This document shows positions 1 to 9,099 of a DNA stretch of 16,322 bases, one piece after another. Every line of letters begins with the position of its first letter. The stretch's first letter is position 1. The notes beneath the pieces were generated by a model that saw only the letters and a program-made list of their open reading frames with translations, ran no database searches and was not told the DNA's origin. The stretch lies in NCBI GenBank assembly GCA_014885115.2, contig WKLE02002863.1:1-16322 (forward strand), written 5' to 3'. A program made the translations under genes and the position numbers. Origin of the DNA: Asterionellopsis glacialis. Its lineage: Eukaryota; Bacillariophyta; Plagiogrammaphyceae; Rhaphoneidales; Asterionellopsidaceae.

Positions 1-77
1 TAGGTGGACAGACAGACAGATTTATTGCGGTGAAGGACAGACTTAGGTCCGGACTGGTGGGAAATGGTGTTCTGATG
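1..77 (+). repeat. Left terminal inverted repeat
   Basis: It starts TAGGTGGACAGACAGAC and ends GGTGTTCTGATG. It matches the reverse complement of 6237-6313 with about eight mismatches, clustered around positions 18-29 and 50-51. The outermost bases may lie outside the window. Confidence 0.9.
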
Positions 78-424
78 TTGTCTTCCAGGACTTGAATATG
101 GTTGATAGTTAAGTGTGTTGCCAGATAGTGTGGTCAAATTTAGCTCAACAGTGTGTTTTTTTTCAGTCAGAGTTCGTTTTGGAGAGGCAATTATACCTGC
201 TTCCAGACCATTGCTTGTGTTAATGATATCAGTTATCTTGGTTGGAGAAGACATAAAACCATTGGGATTTATGAAGAATATGTGTAGATCTTGTGGGTTA
301 CATGGAGTATAGGATGATCCATATGTGGAATCCTGTGTGATTTGTAGGCTTTGATGTGCTCAAGATGGATTTGCTACTGTGTGATTGATGAGAAGGGTAG
401 CGCAGGTTTGTTTGTGAGAGGATG

Positions 425-1990
425 TTAGAGTGCTGACCCCGTCAGAGGTGGGAGACTCTTAGACGCTGGTGACTCAGATCTGTCCAATTCAGATAAATGT
501 GATAAATTGGTAGCTTGTTTGCAAGTTTCTGGGAGAAACTCAGAAACCAGAGACATTGTGAGAGATGGTCTTGAGGATGGTTTCCTTTGTTTTTGAACAG
601 GAGATTGGCTTGGACTTGATGAATGTTGTCCTTGTGCCTGTATTAGTTGGAATTGTTGGCTTATGGATTGGGACACAAATTGTTGGATATCATTTTGTAT
701 TGCAAGTTTGAGATGCTGTCTTTGGTGTGGCATATCTTGAGATTATTTTGTTGATAGTTCGGTGATCTGTTGACATGCATCTTTGTATTTGGCTGTCATT
801 TCTGTAAGTTTCTTGCTGAGAGATCTTACCTCTTGCATACTGGGTTTTAGAATTTTCCTGCATCTCATTGAACCATGATTGGACATCAGTCTTGAGTGTT
901 GATAATGTAGTATCATCCAAATTGGTAATAGCCGTTGCTTGTGATGGCGTCACTGGAGAATTTGACAGGTTAGGGGGATTGGTCCATGCATTTGGAGATG
1001 GGTTTGTTGCTGATTGGGAGCCTATTGATGATATATATCATCCGTGGTTCCATAAGTAAGAGTTATCTGGGAATGTTTCTGCAGGTTATATGCACCGGAT
1101 TGAGTGTTGTTTGCACTTTGATCATCTTTCAAGTTTGGAGCAAAGGTAGCATGTTTTTGTGGTTTTATAGTTTGGTAGTATGTTTCTGCCATGCTAAATA
1201 ATAAGATTGTGGAGCTGTCGTCCCTAAGATCAATTTCATGAATATTTGCTTAACTGCCATAGTATATGAATTTACATATTCAGGGAGAAATGTTTTAGTT
1301 AGATGTTCCCTAATGTGATGGGAAAAGTTTTGAACCTCCTGAGTGAGATGTTCTTTGAAGATGACAAGTATCTGTTAGGGCCTTGACTTTGAACAGAATG
1401 AAAGAGGTAGTTGCCACTGGTAGATTTACAAACAAGAAGGAATGCTTGGAGACTATAGCTGACATGGGAGTCTGCAACGTCTTTGCCATTTGTTTTAATA
1501 GTTTGTTGTGAGAAAAACATCACCATATCCAATGATTGATTTCTTGCGTAGTTATACAATTAGGTTGTTATGGTCATGAGCAAGACTGATGATGTCGTTG
1601 TTTGTAATTAGTCCTTCAACTTTGTGGTATGGTATAATTTGAATGTGACAAAGGTTTTCAGGAAGATTGCCTTTTTCTACAAATCCTTGAATCAATGCTT
1701 GTAAATATGGATTCACATTCGGGAGGCTACAGGTTATTCCAATACTCCAGATGAATATGGTGTTGGGACCTTTTCCTAGACCACTCTTGTGGGGACACAG
1801 ATCTATTTTGCATGAAGATTATTCAGAGTTTAAGATGATAAGTTTGGGCAGTGATTTCTGGAGCTCATCTAGACATGTCCAGTCAAGGTGGGCATCTTTA
1901 ACCCAGGCAATGATGCAGCTGTTTGTTGTACAGAGTTTTGATGTCCACATTCAATGTCTGTTGGCGTCAAGCCATGGTTTCTTAAGTTTG
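425..1990 (-). pseudogene. Unknown transposon-encoded protein with Gln/Ser-rich, coiled-coil-like C-terminus (broken)
   Basis: I do not recognise a named family. Protein-like sequence runs on the minus strand in shifting frames. It begins with segments such as VKDAHLDWTCLDELQKSLPK (about 1910-1850) and NPYLQALIQGFVEKGNLPEN (about 1715-1655). Next come a Ser/His block around 1500-1390 and a polar Asn/Thr/Pro-rich stretch (1130-950). A heptad-like helical segment rich in Lys, Glu and Leu covers 860-760. The tail (733-425) is rich in Gln, Ser and Pro. At least four frame changes and several stops are needed to follow it. Its position at the 3' end of the same-strand array suggests it is the last gene of the transposon. 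No RT, RNase H or integrase motif is visible. Confidence 0.5.
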
Positions 1991-2039
1991 CAAAATTGAC
2001 AATATTTTGATGAACATGTAAAACTTTAGAATCTGAGAA

Positions 2040-2337
2040 TTGGAATTATTTGTTTGAGATGTTCTGCCAATTTGTCGTTTGGAAGTTGCAGTACTTAAGC
2101 TTTTTGGTAAATTTTTTATTTACTATGGTAGCCAAAGTGCCTGAATCTAGTAGTACCTTAAGTGGGTTTGCTTTCTGCCTTTAGCATTTGCATATTAACA
2201 GTAACTGGGCAAGTATTTCTGGTTTGGGGCTTTTTCCTTGGACTATGCAAGTCTCTAAAGGTATTGCAAGACAGGTGTTTAGGTGTAGAGTAGTTATTTA
2301 AATGATTTTCTACATTAGCTGCTATGGGGATATTATC
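2040..2337 (-). pseudogene. Retropepsin-like aspartic protease remnant
   Basis: On the minus strand the sequence reads CPVTVNMQMLKAESKP, then after a one-base frame change LKVLLDSGTLATIVNKKF. The hydrophobic-hydrophobic-DSGT-x-x-(T/S) pattern is the active-site loop of retroviral-type aspartic proteases, with the catalytic Asp codon at 2145-2147. The frame is continuous with the Gag C-terminus apart from a TGA at 2338-2340, so this is probably the protease part of a Gag-Pro polyprotein. It is frameshifted near 2160 and stops near 2050. The second conserved retropepsin block (ILG followed by a hydrophobic helix) was not found. Confidence 0.7.
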
Positions 2338-2610
2338 TCATTCTTCATTGCTACCAATACTTAGGGTATCAAAGTTGAAGTTGTAGCATTGTTTGACATC
2401 ACTATCAGTATCATCAGATTTCTTGCTGGTATCATTGCGTTTGCGCTTGTTTTTACTAGACAAGTCCTCAGTCAATAAGTCTTTGGCTTGAACCATAATG
2501 GCATTCAACTCCTGTCTATTGTACTTGTTGTAGCGTGGACGCTTGTACTTAGGTTGTTCTTCTTTTTTGCCATCTTTCTGATGTTGATCAATGTATTTAT
2601 CTAGGGCATG

Positions 2611-2661
2611 GCATATGCTGGTATCATGAGGACTGTTCTTATGAATTTTGCAGTACTTACA
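2611..2661 (-). other. Gag zinc-knuckle (CCHC-like) motif
   Basis: The motif is CKYCKIHKNSPHDTSIC, that is C-x2-C-x7-H-x4-C. Retroviral knuckles are C-x2-C-x4-H-x4-C, so the first loop here is three residues longer. Such wider spacing is what I recall for algal Gag proteins. It lies between an Asp/Lys-rich linker and a basic tail, as expected for an RNA-binding nucleocapsid. Confidence 0.7.
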
Positions 2662-3398
2662 TTTGCCCTTAGGTGCCTTACGGTCTTTATCATCCTGGCC
2701 GTTAATTGGATTGTTAGCTTTATCCTTGTGAACCAGCTTGTCCTTAGTCCTAGGGCCTGACAGATCTCCTATGTCATCCATGAATTCCATATGTTCTAGA
2801 TATTCCAGAAACAATCAGGAATTCCAATTTCAAGGATCTCGAGTAGTTCTTCCTCATAGAGCTTAGAGTTTTTGTCCGATCCAGGAATTTCTCTATGTGG
2901 CCATTGAGCATATGAAGAGCAGCTTGGTACTCTTTAGACATTAGCTTGTGTGGCTTCCTGAGGAACCAGAGCATGTAGCATTTCTGCTTCATGAGCGCCT
3001 TAAGTGGGGAAAAATGCATCTCAAGGTTATTGCCAACCAACTCGAAGTGCTCCACTGTCTCATTTCCATGTTTGGTAGCTACGGCATTGAACACAGGCAG
3101 GCCTTCACTGCGTAGTATGGCGTGAGCCATTGAGTAGTGCGCGGGCCCAGTTGTGATGTGCTGACCACAAATCACTTGGTCCAGGTTGTTGAATCAGTCC
3201 AGTAGTACTCTAGGGGACCCATGACTAAAGTAAGGGAACTCCATAGTGTACTTTTCTTTGGAGTTTTGATCTCCTGGATAAGATAACAGCCCCCCCAGAA
3301 CCAAACTTGAAATAGATTGTCTATGGGGTCCTGTACTCAAACCAGGTGTCAAAGACAAGCTGGTAGATTGGCAAGTGTTTTGTTAGAAGTAGTGAAAG

Positions 3399-3459
3399 TA
3401 GCTCATAATTTATTCACTCTAACAAAAGTCTACTCATTTTCCTAATTGTTGTCAGCATA
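3399..3459 (-). repeat. Dispersed repeat, copy 1
   Basis: This is the shortest of three diverged copies, sharing the edges TAGCTCATAATTTATTCACT at one end and TTGTTGTCAGCATA at the other. The other copies are at 11441-11534 and 14064-14160. Read on the minus strand it encodes a degenerate Tyr-Ala-Asp...Thr-Phe-Val segment inside the Gag N-terminal region, so the repeat may be a conserved coding block rather than a transposon end. Confidence 0.65.
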
Positions 3460-3570
3460 ATGCTTTGAAGCAGGGGTTTGGTCCAAAACAGGTTTCCAAT
3501 ATTTCAATCTTGGCAGGATGAGGGGTGCCTTTTTTATGGGAATGGGTCTTAAACATCTGTGGTTGAATTA

Positions 3571-4614
3571 TCTGGAATGGAATTGTCTGTTGTACTGTCA
3601 GATGTTGTTGCAGTAGAAAAAGAGGTATCTTATGGCCTTCCTCTTTCTTGTTAATAAATGTTTGAGGACAATCCAAGGGGGTACTCAATGTTTTTTCCTT
3701 GTGCCCATTTATTGATATCAGCAGATGCTGATACACCAGTGTTTTTATTATGCAATTTACAGTGCAAAAATCAGGATTTCGACTTTGTTGACAGGATCAG
3801 GTGCTTTTGGAGAACACACATTATCCTTGAGATAAAGCTTTTATTCTTTAAAATGATCTGGATGGCAATAAGAAGTACAGGAATCACTGGTGACAAGCTC
3901 ACTTGATTTTGATGTTTTAGATGGATGCACTAGTTGATCTATTTTCAACTGATGCATTTGCTTGATATTGTTTTCACTCTTGCCTGTCTTGAGTGTTATG
4001 GTAAGGATGCAGGAGATTCTTTTTCTGCTTGATTTTTTCCTTGTCTTTTCACCTTGGGCTGGATCTAGGAAGTTTACAACAAGAGAAAATAATACATTTT
4101 TCAACTTGCTGAATTTTATCTATCTGATCAAGATTTGATCTGAGGAATAATGGCTTCTGAGTTTATTAAGGACATCACTCTCATCTAAACTTAGTGGTGA
4201 AAATGATCTGTTGTGCAATAATTGTTTTCTAAGCATGTTTTAGCCTTTTTTCTTGTGTAAAAGTTGGTATGGATTTACCCAAAAAATTAATTGATCAAAG
4301 AAAACCAGTTGCATCAAAATGCCCTTCACAGCCAACCAATCATGTTGTCACATGCAAGAATTTTTTTTCCTCAATACCTTTCTTCTGCTTACGTCACAGG
4401 AGCAAGACTTTTCCAGCAAAAAATTCCCATCATATAGCAGGTACTTGTAGAGTACCAGGTAATACTGTACCTGGGTGCTAAAGATGATACACTTCCAGGA
4501 TACCTCTCTTGGTTCTTTATATGAAAGAGCCCACATTTAATCCCGTGCAAATAATTAGGACTGTACAAAACCAATTATTTTATTAGCACTCAGTAGTTTA
4601 ATAACAGTTAGAGT
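3571..4614 (-). other. Low-information stretch inside the TIR element
   Basis: No gene can be assigned with confidence. Short minus-strand pieces look coding in composition. One is a Lys/Arg-rich segment at 4104-3841 with DPAQGEKTRKKSSRKR, and it is preceded by a Ser/Leu-rich piece at about 4225-4120. They could be the upstream part of the Gag gene or the remains of another open frame. Plus-strand frames here have no recognisable motif. An acidic Ser/Thr/Asp stretch is readable on the minus strand around 3630-3580. Confidence 0.35.
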
Positions 4615-6235
4615 TTATTTAATCACATAATTGTCCAAAAGATAGTTTTCTCTATCTTCCGCCATTGTTGTAATGTCAGTTAGGATCTTCAATGTTTCCT
4701 CTGAAAATGGACTTTTGACATCCTTAATTTTGTCAGTATTCTCTTCTGGTAAAGACCCATGGTCAGCTTCATGTGATTGTTCTGGAATGACATGGACAGT
4801 GGTAAGCTTGATGGATGGTTCTTCAACATTTTGTTCATCATCAGAATCCTAATTTGAAGTGCTAGGTTTGATGGATCAATCTTTAGGTGGTTGTGGCAAA
4901 CCTACAGAATCCCCATCTGAAGGGGTAGGATTATGATCATCTGCTACATAGCTGAAGTGAAAGGATTGATAGATTCATCTATATCATTTTGTTCATCTGG
5001 TGGTGGTGGTGATTCAGCACTGCGACCAACTTTAGAAAGTTCCTTGTCCTTATAATCTTTGTGAGTATGATCTGTTTCATTAATGTACTTATCATCATCA
5101 TCATCATCATCATCATCATCTGTTTTTTTCTGTTTCAGGTATTAAGTACCCTGAGTGTTCATAATTCTCCTAGCAATCCATAAACAATGTATGTTGAGAT
5201 CAGCCTCATCTATGCTTCCTTTCCACCAATCTTGGTGGCCAAGTGCTTGTCCACTGTACAACATAATAACCATCAGAATTGGGATCATCTGTTTGTAACA
5301 AACAAAACTGACCATTCTTTATGGAATCTGCTACTTTGGTAGCAAGACTACTCAACAATAAACCTTGACCTTGTCCCCTGACCTCTCTTTCTCTGTTTCT
5401 TCATGTATGCCCTTGGTTACAAGTTGGATCATATTCCAGTTGATTTGGTTACCAAAAACAGAATTCACATGATTTGGATGTTTTATATCTTGATTGCTCT
5501 TTTGCTGGAGTACCATTCTCTCATGGCATACCTGGTTGTTCAATACATCCAACACAACTACAAAGTATTCTATGTATGTCCACAGTACCTTGACCAAGGT
5601 TGGGCTCTGCCCAAATATTATAGCACCGCATGATGCTGCTTCCCTTTTCAAATCCAACAGCTTTGAACTGGGAGATAGGAAACAAAATTTTGATAGGATC
5701 TTGAATGTGGTGGTTCCTTTTTTTTTTAGTATGGCCCCAATTTCTCTCTTGAAATGTTTAACACACCCCTTTACTCCAGTAATCCTGGAGTCCAAGAGTC
5801 CAATGACCACACTCTTGTGCATTTGGATGCAAAACTGAACATCTCACCATCTGACATTGACTCAGCACTCATCCTAGTATGTTTGTAATTGGTTGGACCT
5901 ACAATAGTGAACATTTACTCATAGAGATATTTTTTATCTGCTGTATTTATACCATCTATAATATCCTTTCCTTGATTATGTTCACCAAATGCCCTATCAA
6001 TTATTTCATTATGCTTGGCAGATAACCAGCTAAATAGGTAGTAGCTGCATCTTGCTTGGATATTTCTAAAAAATGGCTGTGAAACTCCATCCATGGTTTG
6101 TCATTTTTTGTAGTATTCTGCAGTACTTCTCTCCATGGATAGAGTCCATACATTTCCCAAAAGGTCAGACTGTATCTGACCAATAAACTTAGCTGACAAT
6201 CTTTCTACATAATTCCTTCTGGTTTTCACATCCCT
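4615..6235 (-). pseudogene. Degenerate transposase-like gene with acidic C-terminal tail
   Basis: Coding begins immediately inside the right TIR. The N-terminal part reads RRNYVERLSAKFIGQIQSDL (about 6215-6155), then NDKPWMEFHSHFLEISKQDA. A junction near 6030 joins directly to a block with AKHNEIIDRAFGEHNQGKDI and DGINTADKK. The H-x-x-GK-D-I-x-DG pattern resembles the HGKGxVDG motif of a transposase-like family I remember from algal and animal elements. The normally intervening segment appears to be deleted. Downstream (5822-5352) comes RITGVKGCVKHFKREIGAI and a Cys-Gly-Ala block. Next are NGQFCLLQTDDPNSDGYYVV (about 5310-5250), an Asp run at 5120-5091 and a Pro/Glu/Asp-rich tail. Frameshifts and stops occur throughout. 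The catalytic assignment is inference. Confidence 0.55.
5091..5120 (-). repeat. (ATC)10 microsatellite encoding an Asp run
   Basis: Ten perfect ATC units lie on the plus strand. On the minus strand, in the transposase-like frame, they read as ten GAT codons (Asp) followed by Lys-Tyr. They sit in the acidic C-terminal part of that broken gene. Confidence 0.9.
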
Positions 6236-6236
6236 T

Positions 6237-6313
6237 CATCAGAACACCATTTCCCACCAGTCCAAACCTAAGTCTGTCCTTCACGGCATTGAATCAGTCT
6301 GTCTGTCCACCTA
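6237..6313 (-). repeat. Right terminal inverted repeat
   Basis: This is the reverse-complement partner of bases 1-77, ending GTCTGTCTGTCCACCTA. Minus-strand transposase coding starts immediately inside it, so the TIR probably served as the promoter region of that gene. That promoter role is inferred from position only. Confidence 0.9.
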
Positions 6314-6671
6314 AGAAATATGTCAGTGAGTCAATTTTTCATGTCATGCACTGAAAGAATGGCTGGCTTGTCACCAATTTATTGCTCACTAGTCAATATG
6401 GTCATTGGTCTGTGTATTATTTCCTTCTTTCTAAGTCCCATATTTTGGCCTCATCAGGCACATTTTTTCAGTTCATGACAAAAAAAGTCTCTCATCACAT
6501 GAGAATCAGTGTATTGCTTAGGCTCAAGCTGATCACATAATGACCAGTAGGCCTATAGGGTACCTGTAACTTGACTCAAACAAACAGCAGCAACAGACTA
6601 ACAACAGCAACTCTAAAGGTTACATAGCATATTAAAAAAACACACAATCTCAATCTCACAAGTCCACTTTC
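6314..6671. other. Non-coding spacer and probable 5' region of the CACTA-like module
   Basis: No gene is visible. The stretch lies between the right TIR of the first element and the first codons of the transposase. It ends with A- and CAA-rich sequence (6570-6660), as often seen upstream of genes. A CACTA-type terminus could not be identified: CACTAG occurs at 6388, but no matching inverted end was found downstream. An inverted-repeat pair lies at 6344-6360 and 6462-6478. Confidence 0.5.
6342..6480. repeat. Short inverted repeat, MITE-like
   Basis: TGTCATGCACTGAAAGAAT at 6342-6360 pairs with the reverse complement of ATTTTTTCAGTTCATGACA at 6462-6480, with two mismatches in 19 bases. The two arms enclose about 100 bp with no coding signal. 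No flanking target duplication was recognised, so it could be a small decayed inverted-repeat element or chance pairing within a regulatory region. Confidence 0.45.
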
Positions 6672-9072
6672 TTGAGCTCACAAAAGAGAGCTACACTAAG
6701 TTGTGAAGCCTGTGGAAGGCTGTTTAATTCACACCAAGCTCTCACACCCCATATTGACAAGAGCACTTTTTGTGGAGATTCAATGATACTGCTCCAATCA
6801 GTGCCCATACAGCTTACATATATCAAAATGGTACAAAGGTACCTGCTTATAAATCACAAGACCCTGTGGCTTATCAAAATGATCAAGAAGATCCCACCCA
6901 CTATGTGGATGCACACTTTACTGACAATGGCAGCTCAATTTTTTTAAAAAATAACAGCAACAACAATAATGATGATGATATCTTTGATGGTACATCTGAT
7001 AGTTAGGACAATCCTGTTCATTTTTTTCATGAAACTATCATGCGTACAGAATTGTTGTTCATGTTACAAGAGGCTGGGGCTCCATTGACCCTGTTTGATA
7101 AGATAATTGCTTGGGTTGAGAATGCTATACCCCGTGGAGTTACTTTTTCTGCAAAGAATTTGAAAAGTTAACCTTTAATTAAAAATTGGAAAGAACATTC
7201 AAAACTGAAAATTGAAATCCAAACACAATCCCTTATATGTTAGAAGGGGGTGGTAAAGAAGACATAGTAGTGTTTGAATCCTTGATAAATGATTCAAGAA
7301 TCAACAATGCACACAACTTAGTGATATCTGAGACTGATCCTACCAAGTACAAACCTGAATATGAAGTTGGTGACACACTTGAAGAAATGCACCAAAGTAA
7401 AGTTTGTTGGAATAGTGAAAAAGAGTTGTGTACCACCAACAAAGATAATTTTTGTGGAATAAATTTATGTATTGATGGCACTCACCTTGATGTTTTTTCA
7501 TCAGGTAGATTAGAACCTGTAATAATGTCACTGACAATTCTTAATCAAGCTACTTGGAATCAATCACATGCATGGCATCTAATTGGGTTTATAAATAGGC
7601 CAGAAGATAATGATTGAAAAGCAAACATTGTTGTGTTGAGAGGCTGCAATTCTAGGAATTATCATAGAGCTCTGAGATAAATTCTATCTTGTATCAAACA
7701 TATGGTTTCAAAAATCCTGTTGTTGTTGTTTTTGGTCATTGTGAAGGCTCTGAAGATCTATGTAGGGGGTATAAATTCCTTTCTGGATTAGTCAAAAGTT
7801 TATGCAGAGATATTGACTGTCCTACTGCAGAAGCAGACTACCCTAATGTTATTTGCAAAGCACATAAAAGAAAGGACCTCTTTGGGCAACTGATGATGAG
7901 TTACAGGCAATGTCACACTACAAATTAGATAATGCATTTGATGAAATAGATATGGCAGACAATGAACAAGGGATATCAGGAGCAAAACCACCTGAAATGT
8001 ATCATTGGCTAGATGCTGGGTTGAAAAACTGTGTACTTGATTTTTGTATAATGAAATACTTGGAAAAGGAAGTAAAAGAAGAACTGCTTGATTGTTGGAT
8101 GCAAAATGGACCAATGTTATTGTCAACAGTCAACAGCAGATGAATATGAGCATTCATTCAGAAAATTAATGGTATTGTATTGCAAATTGGTTGATTGTAC
8201 TGAAGGCTTGGGTTTGAAATTTCATCAATTAAGCCACATTGTACAATGCATCAAAAGGTATGACAATCCACAAAATGTCAATACAGGTAGACCTGAAAAT
8301 GGGCACATTAAGAATGTCAAAAATCCTGCTAGATTAACTCAACGCCGTCCAAACATTTTGTCAGTGCAAACTGCAAGCAAATGTTTTGAAAAGTACTTAA
8401 TTGATTTATAAATTCACAATTGATTTAGACAACTGGATGGAGAAACCCAAAAAGAACCACATAGAGGATGTGCTAGCTGGTACTCAAAGCAGTATTCAAA
8501 TAATCAAGAAACCTGAAAGAAGTGAATCATACTTTGATGTAGATTTTGGGAAATGTACACCTTATACTATACCCTTCACCATTCTTCAGTATATAGGTGA
8601 AACAATATTGAGGAATAAACCTGAAATTAAGGTTCAAATGGGATCAGAATGTTATATTCAACAAATATTGTATAGAGCACATCCCTGTTACCTTTCTATC
8701 AGACCTTGGCATGATTTTTGTTATTATAGAGCACACAGAATGCATTATCCAAGGATTGCAAAGATTCTAAGCTTTTTTGACATACAAGCTGATCTTGCTG
8801 ATGAGAATGATTTATCATGTGGAGTTCAACTATGTTGTGTACTTGCAACTGAATACCCAGTGGATCTATCTGTGTTAGTAAAGACATGCAATCTAGAAAT
8901 GACTAACCAAGAAAACAAAATATATATTTTAGTACCTGTGGATGATGTAAAAGGTCAAGCTTATTGAATTGAAAATATTATTGAAGAAAATGTTTAATTT
9001 ACTCAGGAAGACATTGGACAGATATTTGTAGTTGATCCTCATAAAACTTGGTCAGAAACATTTTATTACTAA
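6672..9072 (+). pseudogene. CACTA/Plavaka-like transposase (broken)
   Basis: This DDE-type transposase would cut and paste the element in the nucleus. The first recognisable codons are at 6672, with no ATG in frame. They encode a C2H2-type finger (SCEACGRLFNSHQALTPHID, then Cys after a frame change). The helical LLFMLQEAGAPLTLFDKI block is at about 7049-7102. The first catalytic block, LCIDGTHLDVFSSGRLEPV, at 7465-7521 is followed by HAWHLIGF. The second block, FGHCEGSEDLCRGY, lies at 7731-7772, and the Cys/Asp block DIDCPTAEAD at 7812-7841. ISGAKPPEMYHWLDAGL is at about 7975-8025, LKFHQLSHIVQCIKRYDNPQ at 8215-8274, and YRAHPCYLSIRPWHDF at 8670-8717. The last block, IFVVDPHKTWSETF, ends at the TAA at 9070-9072. 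Stops at 7004-7006, 7174-7176, 8965-8967 and 8995-8997, plus several frame changes, disable it. Block order and content fit the family well. Confidence 0.85.
6696..6776 (+). other. C2H2-type zinc finger at the transposase N-terminus
   Basis: The text is CEACGRLFNSHQALTPHIDK, ending in a Cys shortly after (C-x2-C ... H ... C), with the Phe and Leu core residues of a classical finger. Such fingers precede the catalytic domain in many CACTA/Plavaka-type transposases, where they help bind DNA. The reading frame changes directly after the finger. Confidence 0.65.
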
Positions 9073-9075
9073 GAC

Positions 9076-9081
9076 AATAAA
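9076..9081 (+). promoter_or_regulatory. Candidate polyadenylation signal of the transposase
   Basis: AATAAA starts four bases after the transposase TAA and is followed by T/A-rich sequence. It sits between two converging genes, which fits a short shared 3' region. The match is a common hexamer, so confidence is limited. Confidence 0.35.
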
Positions 9082-9099
9082 AATATATATAAAACAAAG

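Larger units (their letters stand above)
2338..3570 (-). pseudogene. gag: Retrotransposon-type Gag with zinc knuckle (broken)
   Basis: Gag forms the capsid-like particle that packages retroelement RNA. The N-terminal segment at about 3560-3400 reads KKAPLILPRLKYWKPVLDQT and is then broken by stops. The longest open part (3175-2774) includes the capsid-like helix text MLWFLRKPHKLMSKEYQ, typical of Gag proteins I associate with stramenopile LTR elements. After compensating frame changes near 2880 and 2815, the nucleocapsid part (2814-2338) carries a knuckle of form C-x2-C-x7-H-x4-C at 2661-2611, followed by Lys/Arg-rich sequence. The protease remnant follows directly. No flanking LTRs were seen. 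The family assignment is by motif and memory, and the type of retroelement (copia or gypsy) is undecided. Confidence 0.7.
1..6313 (-). mobile_element. TIR-bounded DNA transposon carrying transposase-like, Gag and protease remnants
   Basis: The first 77 bases are repeated in inverted orientation at 6237-6313, which defines an element of about 6.3 kb. All recognisable coding remnants inside run on the minus strand, starting just inside the right TIR. They are a transposase-like gene, Gag, a retropepsin and an unknown Gln/Ser-rich protein. All are broken by several stops and frameshifts, so this copy is dead. The left end coincides with the window edge, so the target-site duplication and any further TIR bases cannot be seen. 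The superfamily is not assigned. The mixture of a DNA-transposon frame with retroelement-type Gag and protease is unusual, and a nested retroelement insertion is the main alternative. Confidence 0.75.

Noticed and set aside
115..312. Plus-strand open frame of about 65 codons just inside the left TIR
   Set aside because: No motif, poor composition, and it lies opposite or beyond the minus-strand gene array. Treated as chance.
868..1201. Overlapping plus-strand open frames with hydrophobic stretches
   Set aside because: They are antisense to the polar minus-strand gene. The hydrophobicity follows from the complement of Asn/Lys/Gln codons.
2040..3570. Complete LTR retrotransposon
   Set aside because: No flanking long direct repeats and no RT, RNase H or integrase blocks were recognised on the minus strand.
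5403..5838. Plus-strand open frames of 76 and 114 codons
   Set aside because: They are shadows of the conserved minus-strand transposase-like frame.
1..6313. Maverick/Polinton or virus-like giant element
   Set aside because: No polymerase B, packaging ATPase, capsid or retroviral-type integrase motif was found, and the element is too short.
6388..6400. CACTAG as the 5' terminus of a CACTA element
   Set aside because: No matching inverted end (CTAGTG plus similar flanking bases) was found between 13500 and 16322, so the element ends remain undefined.
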